This document shows, in pieces, positions 58,501 to 64,000 of a stretch of 64,000 bases of DNA (within the stretch, counting starts at the first letter, position 1; each line of letters begins with the position of its first letter). The DNA is from Streptomyces sp. NBC_00236 (GTDB lineage Bacteria; Actinomycetota; Actinomycetes; Streptomycetales; Streptomycetaceae). The stretch is from assembly GCF_036195045.1 (NCBI RefSeq), contig NZ_CP108100.1:8269112-8333111 (forward strand). Direction: 5' to 3'. Below the pieces are notes generated by a model that saw only the letters and a list, made by a program, of their open reading frames with translations, did not search any database and was not told where the DNA came from. The position numbers and the translations under genes were made by a program.

Positions 58501-58919
58501 ACACCCTCGTCTCGGAGGGGAATCTCGCCTCCTCCCTGTACGGCGCCGGGGATTTCGACCACGCGCATCAGATCGAGTCGTCCGTCTGGCGAAAAAGGGT
58601 CGACCGGTTCGGTGAGGACCATCCGGCGAGTCTGGCCTCCGCGGACAACCTTGCGTCCATCCGGGAAAAGGTCGGTGAATTCGCCGACGCCCTGGTCCTG
58701 AGGCGGCGCTCGCTGGCCGGCCGTCTCAAGACAATGGGAGAACAGCACCCCGATACGCTCCGCTGCGCAGCGAGTCTGGTTTCCGCCCTGGTGGCCAGGG
58801 GGGAAACGGATGAGGCACGTGATCTGGCCCGGCTGATCAATGAGAACATGCACAAGGTTTTCGGCCCCGACAACGCCCTCGCGCGTCGCATGAAAGAGGT
58901 CGCCGAAGGGGACCACTGA
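55554..58919 (+). CDS. fxsT: FxSxx-COOH system TPR protein FxsT
   Basis: 1,121 residues with four modules. A ParA/MinD-like ATPase has the deviant Walker A YKGGTGRTM (19-27), VVDWDLEAPG and YVLIDSRTG. A TIR domain covers about 338-470 (FDFFLAHVAADKPWADWI; SPDFSSGAWAAEEATW). The NB-ARC-type NTPase starts at about 505 (VGRDAELL), with Walker A GMAGAGKTT (531-539) and Walker B VLLVLDG. TPR repeats run from about 870 to the end (TLAALHMVALCEWELGN; HPDTLVSEGNLASSLYGAG). This is the FxsT architecture, a STAND-like signalling protein. It overlaps fxsC by four bases. Confidence 0.93.
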   Translation: MMGTATAEKPGEIVTFYSYKGGTGRTMALANVAWILASNGKSVLVVDWDLEAPGLHRYFHPFLLDKELQSTSGVLDLLWDFAFAALDREGDDGPGWHEAFADPLEHAVSLRWQFPDNGHIDLLCAGKQNRSFGQRVNSFDWHSFYNRLGGGAFIESLREQMARAYDYVLIDSRTGLSDTSGVCTIQLPDTLIACFTMSTQSISGCANVVESVMRRRADRAVRVLPVPMRVESGEADRLEESRDWAQWSFRHAFPLDSTMDVERYWGDVEVPYRSLYAYEELLATVGDRPQQEDTLLAAFERLTTHLTRGEITKAVPMESGQRATLRRRYRQRPHGRIRFDFFLAHVAADKPWADWIAAQLTDAGYRVSPDVAAASGGTWSYMLRNALEGSAKVLVLLSPDFSSGAWAAEEATWRAEAATEQPSHVLPVRVSQFDGHTPPELSVLAELGLAGLTEEEARESLLEAVVACHGPAPEAPESSGSRGRPPGPSYPDALPGLWEVPERTPPFVGRDAELLRMLRHFRDDGSPYAITGMAGAGKTTLAVEFAHRARGHYGAALFIRQSDVCHDCDDESALGAALRDVGHRMRSLPPGPKVLLVLDGFEGVTLDALLRHHLQCHVIVTRRRDATADFRYSTTLRGFSPAEATELMNRYVPGIPAHAADQIAVRLGFLPLALRIAANQLSVSSSSVSDFLVLLDKRLDQVVLRAGGDSGHSLMARFQRMFDRLARQSPAAAHLLALLALTAPHPIPLRLLRADPEVFGPPLRLTVVDGDHQEKAVRPLLVENLAEEKGAGLRAHPVLAAVIRTNLSAEDHERLSLELTRMLVANDPGDPGDAADWPVYRSLMPLVNSVRWSAETGFRELLLRLCWYQLSTGNPLTAKELADRVTKQFEPLLGSVHEDTLAALHMVALCEWELGNVQQAEAVLRRLTEARERLLGPMHPATMASRNNLAAALAGQGNWLESVELHRQILRARITSLGHDHPDTLVSEGNLASSLYGAGDFDHAHQIESSVWRKRVDRFGEDHPASLASADNLASIREKVGEFADALVLRRRSLAGRLKTMGEQHPDTLRCAASLVSALVARGETDEARDLARLINENMHKVFGPDNALARRMKEVAEGDH

Positions 58920-58984
58920 GACATGCGGAAGAACGGTCTCGGCAGTCGGGAGCAGACTTTATGAATGTATGGAGGTGATCAGGG

Positions 58985-59407
58985 GTGGAACCATTCGCGG
59001 CGTCGATCGCGGCGGCGGCCGGCCGGGTGCTCGTCCAGGCCATGGTGACCGAGTCGTGGCCCGTCCTGCGGGATCGTCTGGCGCGGCTGATGAGCCGTCG
59101 GGCCGAGGACCGCGAGGCGCAGATGACCAGCGCACTGGAGGACACCCGCCATGTCGTCCTGAGCGGCTCCTCCAGCAGTGAGGTGGCCGCGATCCGGTGG
59201 CAGGGCCGTCTGGAGGCGCTGATTGAGGACGATCCCAGCGCGGTCGAGGAGCTCCAGTCGATCGTGGACAGCTCCGCCGACCCGTCGGTCTACCGCCCGA
59301 TCTCGGTGGTTAACGGCAGTACGGCCGGATGGACGCAGATCGTGCAGCACAACCTCGGAGGAGGGACCATCCAGGTCTCGCACGCCTCCGCGCGCCCCAG
59401 TCCCTGA
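58985..59407 (+). CDS. Hypothetical protein downstream of fxsT
   Basis: 140 residues from GTG 58985 with GGAGG upstream, 65 bp after fxsT and probably in the same operon. The N-terminal helix is hydrophobic (AASIAAAAGRVLVQAMV), followed by an Arg/Glu-rich helical middle (RDRLARLMSRRAEDREAQM). The C-terminus is short and beta-like (NGSTAGWTQIVQHNLGGGTIQV). I do not recognise the family. As a neighbour of a STAND/TIR protein it could be an effector or adaptor, which is inference only. Confidence 0.75.
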   Translation: MEPFAASIAAAAGRVLVQAMVTESWPVLRDRLARLMSRRAEDREAQMTSALEDTRHVVLSGSSSSEVAAIRWQGRLEALIEDDPSAVEELQSIVDSSADPSVYRPISVVNGSTAGWTQIVQHNLGGGTIQVSHASARPSP

Positions 59408-59539
59408 CCGGTGTCCGGCCATGCCCCGGTCCGAGGTCAGTAGGGGGCAGGGCGGGACGGCAGGGACACGGACGCCACGAGGCGTCATCGAACGAGGGGG
59501 GAAGGCACCTGGAAACCTGTGGAACGTCCAGCATGAACC

Positions 59540-60034
59540 ACCCCCGATGAGGGACTCGGACGGTCCCGGGGCGGTCTGACCTCCAAGATCCACCTCGCCG
59601 GTGAAGGCGGCTGCCGCCCCATGGCTCTACTGATCACTCCAGGTCAGTGGGGTGGCGCCCCACAGATGATCGAGGTCTTGGACCGAATCCGGGTTCCCCG
59701 CCCGCTGGTCGGGCGGCCCCGGACCAGGCCCGATCATGTCAGCGGCGACAAGGCTTACAGCTCCCGCCGAAATCGCCGCTACCTGCGAAGACGCCGCATC
59801 AAGCACACGATCCCCGAGCCGAAGGACCAGCGGGCCAACCGCCGGCGCAGAGGCAGCGCGGGCGGCAGACCCGCCGACTTCGACCCCGAACGCTACCGGC
59901 GACGCAACGAGGTCGAACGGACCATCAACCGACTCAAGAACTCCCGCGCGGTCGCCACCTGTTACGACAAGCGGGCCTATGTCTTCCACGGCACGGTCAC
60001 CGGAGCGGCAGTCCGCCTATGGCTCCGCCCATGA
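59540..60034 (+). pseudogene. IS5-family transposase, 3' half
   Basis: The frame opens at SRGGLTSKIHLAGEGG and continues with LLITPGQWGGAPQ, SGDKAYSSRRNR (catalytic Asp) and NEVERTINRLKN (Glu), ending VRLWLRP at 60,034. The N-terminal half with the first Asp is gone. It is related to, but distinct from, the broken IS5 copy at 34-35 kb. Confidence 0.88.
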
Positions 60035-60150
60035 TCCGCCGGACAGTACCTAGCGCACACCGGCTGAGAAACAGGACGGCTTGTCATGGTTCAGGTGGTG
60101 CGCTGTACGGTGACTGACGGCCTTGTACCTACGGACCAGAAGGGCCCCTT

Positions 60151-60840
60151 GTGCCCACCACTGTCACAGGTCTCGTGTTGCTGGTTGTTCTCCTGCTTCC
60201 GGGCCTGACGTTCGTGATCATCCGAGAGCGGCGGGGGAGCGAGCGCCGTCCCACACCGTTCCGTGAGACGGGCGCAGTGGTCTTCTGCAGCGTTCTTACC
60301 GAGCTCGCCGCCCTCGTACTCTTCGCCCTGGCACGTGGGTTGATGCCTGGACTGACGCCGGACGTCGGCCGGCTAGTCCGTGAAGGACTTGGTTATGCGC
60401 GGGATCATTACGCCCAGTTGGGCTGGTGGGCTGTAGGGCTACTGTTGTTTGCCTGTGCGCTGGCCGCAGCTGCTGCTGCGCTCACGGCAGGCAAGCCGCA
60501 TGCGTCTGCGATGTCGGCGTGGTGGATCATGTTCGACAGCTGGTTTCCGGGAGAGAACCCCCTCGTCGGCTGCATCCTTGAGGACGGCTCTTACATCGAG
60601 GGACGCCAGGCATCGTTCAACGTCAGTTCAGAAGACTCGCCGGACCGGGACTTGGTCCTGGTGGAACCGCTGAAGTACCGCCCGCCCGGCGAGACTGAGA
60701 CACATGCCGTTCCCTGGGGTGCTGCATGCGTCTCGGCCCGCCGGATCGTGACGATGTTCGTCAGCTACCCCCCTGCCCCTGAGAGGGCGACGCGGGCGGC
60801 GGCGGTGGCGACGCAGGGGTCCGCCCCGGCTGCATCGTAG
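60151..60840 (+). CDS. DUF6338 family membrane protein
   Basis: 229 residues from GTG 60151 (AAGGG upstream). There are three membrane segments in the first half: GLVLLVVLLLPGLTFVI, then VLTELAALVLFALARGLM and WAVGLLLFACALAAAAAAL. The cytoplasmic C-terminal domain contains GENPLVGCILEDGSYIEGR. This is the layout of the actinobacterial DUF6338 family, whose function is unknown. It sits alone between two transposase genes. Confidence 0.85.
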   Translation: MPTTVTGLVLLVVLLLPGLTFVIIRERRGSERRPTPFRETGAVVFCSVLTELAALVLFALARGLMPGLTPDVGRLVREGLGYARDHYAQLGWWAVGLLLFACALAAAAAALTAGKPHASAMSAWWIMFDSWFPGENPLVGCILEDGSYIEGRQASFNVSSEDSPDRDLVLVEPLKYRPPGETETHAVPWGAACVSARRIVTMFVSYPPAPERATRAAAVATQGSAPAAS

Positions 60841-61048
60841 GTTTGTGACCCCGGCCCCCAGACTGGCCTGCCGGCTTGGTCTGAGGCTGGCTACCTGAGC
60901 GGGGCACCTTCGGCGAATCAGCCACGAGGCCTCCTTCACGGACATCGGTGCTCTGACGACCGCAGGCAGCCACCAGAACCTTCCGCAGTACACCCTACCG
61001 AGCAACCGCGGGCCACAAGACCCCGCTGACTAAAGCTTGTCCCGCTAT
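60841..61048. other. Short intergenic, no gene
   Basis: No coding signal. It includes the probable left end of the next transposon (around 61,030); a matching terminal repeat was not found. Confidence 0.35.
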
Positions 61049-61816
61049 CTATACGGCGAGGATGAGGTTGTGCAGGCGGGCGATCCCGAGCATGGCGTGG
61101 TGGACTCCGTTGCCCTTGAGGCGGCAGTCACGAAGGATCTTCCAGCTCTTCATTCGGGCGAAGGTGTGTTCAACGCGGGCGCGTACCTGCTTGTGGGACT
61201 TGTTGCGTAGCAGTTTCCAGTCGGGCAGTTCCTCGCCCTTGCGGCGCCGGTGAGGCATGACCAGGTCGGTGCCGGGGCAACCACCGTCGGCGATCGTCAT
61301 CGTGTTGCCGACGGCGGCCTTGGCCCCGGATTCCTCCCACGCCTTGCAGTCGTTCCGGTTACCCGGAAGTGGCCGGCCGACCACGACGACCAGGCGGCTG
61401 TCGGCATCGATGACGACTTGGTGGTTGGTGGAGTACCGGTAATTCTTGGACTGCTCGGCCACCGTGTGGTCGCGAGTGGGCACCAGCGTGCCGTCCACGA
61501 TGAGCACGGTGTCCTTGCGGAACCGCTTCCGGGGCTGGAGCGCGAGCAGGGGCCCGAGGTGGGTGATGATGCGGTCAGCCGCGGACTTCGAGATGCCGAA
61601 CAGCAGGGCGAGCTGGCGCATCGTCAAGTTCGTCCGCCAGTACGCCGTGACCAGCAGTACCCGGTCCTCCAGCGGCAGGCTCCACGGTCGGCCCCTGCGA
61701 ACCGCGGCCGCCCCGTCGTGCCGCAGCATCGTCACCAACTTGTTGAAAGAGCGCGGGCTCAGCCCGGTGAACGGAGTTATCCACGCCGGCTGCGTAGCCG
61801 TGATCACAGCAGTCAC
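61049..61816 (-). CDS. IS5/IS1647-type transposase, complete
   Basis: A 255-residue transposase with an N-terminal helix-turn-helix (TMRQLALLFGISKSAADRII). The DDE core has VLIVDGTLVPTRDH (first Asp), TIADGGCPGTDLVMPHRR (second Asp) and RARVEHTFARMKSWKILRD (Glu). It looks intact. The protein starts at ATG 61816. The bounds of the element are not clear. Confidence 0.93.
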   Translation of the reverse strand: MTAVITATQPAWITPFTGLSPRSFNKLVTMLRHDGAAAVRRGRPWSLPLEDRVLLVTAYWRTNLTMRQLALLFGISKSAADRIITHLGPLLALQPRKRFRKDTVLIVDGTLVPTRDHTVAEQSKNYRYSTNHQVVIDADSRLVVVVGRPLPGNRNDCKAWEESGAKAAVGNTMTIADGGCPGTDLVMPHRRRKGEELPDWKLLRNKSHKQVRARVEHTFARMKSWKILRDCRLKGNGVHHAMLGIARLHNLILAV

Positions 61817-61867
61817 GGCAGGGTCGTTCCAAACATGACCACTTGCCGTTGGGAATGGGCGTGTGAG

Positions 61868-62590
61868 TCAGGGCGTCAGCGCGGCTGCCACCCGGGCCAG
61901 GCGATCGGCTGACAGGGTGAAGCGCTTGGTGGGGTTGCGGAAGGAGTACTCGCCGTCGTTCCCGGAGAAACCGTGCCCGGCTATCGTCCAGCGTGCGGGG
62001 CCGGGAGCCCCTTGGTCCTGCAGAAGAGCAGAGGCGAGGGTTTCAGGGTCTTCCACGCTCGTGCGGGCGTGCAGCGCACCTGCCAGACGGCCAACGGCAT
62101 CATCGGGTACTGCATCGTCGCCGAACGCGGGCAGCAGGAGCAGCAGGCGGGAGTGGGGATCGGTGGTGCTGCCGCCGGGCAGGGTGTTGTCCGCTGCTGC
62201 CACGAGCTCGGGCCAGGACAGGCCCGGTCCCATGAAGTGCCCGTCATCCCTGGCCAGGAGTTCGGCCTGGTCCCAGTCGGGGTGGTGGAGGAGGTAGTCC
62301 GTGCCGGTGTCGTCTGCGACCGTGCGGTAGACCACGTGAAGACGGTGATCAGCACCGAGGGAAACCGTGAATGCTGGCCACTCGGCCCGCGCCCACAGCC
62401 GCCGCTGGAAGTCGTTGGCCGCGTCGTAGTCCGCGCCGAACAGCAGTTCCTCGGCGTTCTCGCTCTGGATGCACGAGTAGAGGTGCCCCAGCCAGAAGAG
62501 CGGCTCGTCCAGGAGCCCGGCCTGGTACGTGAGGGGGCCGCCGCCGTAACCCGGTATCCGGGCAGGCTGCAGGTCTGCACTGTTCATCAC
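61868..62590 (-). CDS. Hypothetical acidic protein
   Basis: About 240 residues from GTG 62590. It is acidic, with YSCIQSENAEELLFGADYDAA, then LLHHPDWDQAELLARDDGHFMGPGLSW and the end FTLSADRLARVAAALTP. The style and length resemble orphan Streptomyces proteins seen near toxin-like genes. No family is recognised. It lies between two transposase sequences. Confidence 0.65.
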   Translation of the reverse strand: MMNSADLQPARIPGYGGGPLTYQAGLLDEPLFWLGHLYSCIQSENAEELLFGADYDAANDFQRRLWARAEWPAFTVSLGADHRLHVVYRTVADDTGTDYLLHHPDWDQAELLARDDGHFMGPGLSWPELVAAADNTLPGGSTTDPHSRLLLLLPAFGDDAVPDDAVGRLAGALHARTSVEDPETLASALLQDQGAPGPARWTIAGHGFSGNDGEYSFRNPTKRFTLSADRLARVAAALTP

Positions 62591-62661
62591 GGGAACATCA
62601 TGCCGCCCTGGCGCCGCGCCCTTGAGGCCGGGCGCACCAGACGATCTTTGCGGGACAGCCC

Positions 62662-62928
62662 TTAGGGCGATTTCCGGTAACCCCTTGCCCCATGTCCACG
62701 GCGGTATTTGGGCAGGAGCGTCAGCTCGACAACCGAGTGCACCGCGCCGGACGCATACAGCACCGCGTCCGCGAGTTCGAACAGCTCATCGCCACGTCGG
62801 GTCAGACACGCGTAGAACTCGTCCCGGAAGCGCGACGCTTGCGCGAACGCTTCCCCCGGGACCTCCTGAGACAAGAGACTCACTCTCACGGCCTTCGTCT
62901 TGATCAGTGCACCTTGGTCGGAGCTCAT
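62662..62928 (-). pseudogene. Transposase N-terminal fragment (IS701-like)
   Basis: 88 residues from ATG 62928: SLLSQEVPGEAFAQASRFRDEF and then CLTRRGDELFELADAVLYA, ending at RRGHGARGY. This is the N-terminus of a common Streptomyces transposase family of about 400 residues. The rest, with the catalytic residues, is missing. Confidence 0.8.
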
Positions 62929-63020
62929 GATCAGACGAAGGCCGCCTCACTGTCCGGCGAACGCCTAGCTCAACGGCATAGTTCGAAGCACATTTCGAGG
63001 CCGCAGGGTAAAGAACAAGC

Positions 63021-63302
63021 TCAGTCGGTCAGGATCTCGATGACTGTGGGCAGGTATCGTTGTACCTGCTCGCGATCGCTCTCCTGTACTTCGGGCGGAA
63101 GTTCCTCGTAGGGGGTGCGGATCTGTTCCTCCCATCGAGAGACGAGCTCTGTGGGGATTACCAATGAGCCGTCGTCGCGACGCTCGCACTGGTCGTGTAG
63201 ATACTGCTGCCAATGGGCCCAACGGTCGTGTTCGATCGCCGCGAGCCTGTCGATTGCCCGATGGTTCTCGAGCGTTTCGCGGATTCCTTCTGTATCCGAC
63301 AT
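63021..63302 (-). CDS. Small protein coupled to caspase-like gene
   Basis: 93 residues from ATG 63302, overlapping the caspase-like gene's stop by ATGA. It has AIEHDRWAHWQQYLHDQCERR and RWEEQIRTPYEELPPEVQESDREQVQRYLP, a pattern found in RyR-domain-related and phage-associated small proteins. It is co-translated with the protease, so a partner, substrate or regulator role is likely but not shown. It is acidic, with no signal peptide. Confidence 0.75.
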   Translation of the reverse strand: MSDTEGIRETLENHRAIDRLAAIEHDRWAHWQQYLHDQCERRDDGSLVIPTELVSRWEEQIRTPYEELPPEVQESDREQVQRYLPTVIEILTD

Positions 63303-64000
63303 CAGATCAATTCCTGCTTCACGAGGGACCAGTAGTGCTGGCCTAGCACGGTTAGCTCGCACGTCTTGGAGTTCATGGCCGCGTGCCACATGTGTGGTGC
63401 GCTCACTGGGCGCACCAGGTTGACGCGCACCAGCGCCTGCAGGACTGCGAAGTCCGCATTCTTGACCGGGTCCGGCGCCGGGAACGAGGGGTCCTCGGCT
63501 CCGGTGCGCTCGGGCTCGTAGCTGGGATCCAGTTGGAGCAGGGTGGTGGGCTCCTGGAACAGCTCGACAAGCTTCTGCAGCTTCTCAAGCTCGATGGGGG
63601 CATCGGCCTTCCGCAGCGACACGAACTCCTTGACGTTCGTCTTGAAGATCGGCCGTTGCGACCACGGGCCGAGAGACTGGTCCACGTGAGCGTAGACGCT
63701 GCCCGGCGTGACCTCGCCGACGAGGTTGGCCGCAGACCCGCTGAGGGCGTCTACGAACAGGCTTGTGAAGACGCCTGAGCCGCCTGTCTCGATCGCGTAC
63801 TGATTCGCCGCCGATGCGGTAAGGATCGTGACGCCCTCGGAGATCTCTGCGACCTTGGCGGAGACCGCGCTGCCGCCAGCTGCGCCGCTGTGGCAGCTGT
63901 CGAGGATGATCACCTTGTTCTTTGCCGGCGACCTGTTGGCGTAGCCCATGATGTCCGCGAGCGAGAGGCCGTCGTGCTCGCTGTCGAAGTCGCTCGCGCA
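63302..64000 (-). CDS. Caspase-like peptidase (C14), partial at window edge
   Basis: At least 230 residues; the 5' end lies outside the window. The catalytic Cys is in [13 protein letters not shown]. The usual p20 sequence continues with [16 protein letters not shown] and [14 protein letters not shown]. The catalytic His is expected upstream, beyond the edge. The C-terminal part (from about [16 protein letters not shown]) ends with a winged-helix-like piece of unknown role. Bacterial caspase-like proteases act in abortive-infection and conflict systems. It is coupled to a small downstream gene. Confidence 0.88.
   Translation of the reverse strand, partial: CASDFDSEHDGLSLADIMGYANRSPAKNKVIILDSCHSGAAGGSAVSAKVAEISEGVTILTASAANQYAIETGGSGVFTSLFVDALSGSAANLVGEVTPGSVYAHVDQSLGPWSQRPIFKTNVKEFVSLRKADAPIELEKLQKLVELFQEPTTLLQLDPSYEPERTGAEDPSFPAPDPVKNADFAVLQALVRVNLVRPVSAPHMWHAAMNSKTCELTVLGQHYWSLVKQELI

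Noticed and set aside
61817..61867. Inverted repeats of the complete transposase gene
   Set aside because: I could not match a terminal repeat on the other side (about 61,020-61,048), so I did not define element ends.

Overview
The window looks like a stretch of Streptomyces chromosome, probably from an accessory or arm region or a degenerate integrated plasmid. Base composition is very GC-rich with strong third-position G/C. GTG starts are common. The best-recognised genes are Streptomyces-type: a GH10 xylanase with a ricin-type domain, a GH62 arabinofuranosidase, SCO6745-like, DUF6193 and DUF6338 proteins, and FxsC/FxsT.

Layout. 0-17 kb is mostly intact, ordinary gene content: an SDR/LysR divergent pair; the divergently transcribed secreted xylanase and arabinofuranosidase genes (xylan degradation); a DUF6193 protein; rarA with two tandem MmcQ/YjbR genes; an AraC regulator; an aldo/keto reductase with a divergent TetR regulator and clear operators; a quinone-oxidoreductase-like enzyme; and a carboxylesterase.

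17.6-26.5 kb is a nest of three IS21-family elements. One is complete, with matching ends and a 5-bp target duplication (20,924-23,769). Two of them carry an extra gene of unknown function on the strand opposite to istA/istB. 26.5-37 kb is a gene graveyard: a LanC-like cyclase, broken kinase, RHS and IS5 genes, an ABC ATPase lacking the Walker A lysine, permease remnants and several tandem repeats. It ends at an intact MFS exporter/FAD monooxygenase operon (37.3-39.9 kb).

40-64 kb mixes IS remnants (IS3, IS5, IS701-like) and plasmid-like fragments with conflict or defence-type genes. These are a PD-(D/E)XK-like nuclease followed by an AlbA_2 protein, a second broken AlbA_2 protein, a replication-relaxation protein, a large DEAH helicase with helicase-associated repeats, the fxsC-fxsT pair (TIR-like protein plus a KGG-ATPase/TIR/NB-ARC/TPR protein) without fxsA or fxsB in the window, and a caspase-like protease running off the right edge.

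Many genes between 8 and 51 kb carry exactly one frameshift or in-frame stop. These could be real decay or sequencing errors; the sequence alone cannot separate the two. No tRNA, rRNA or CRISPR array was seen.
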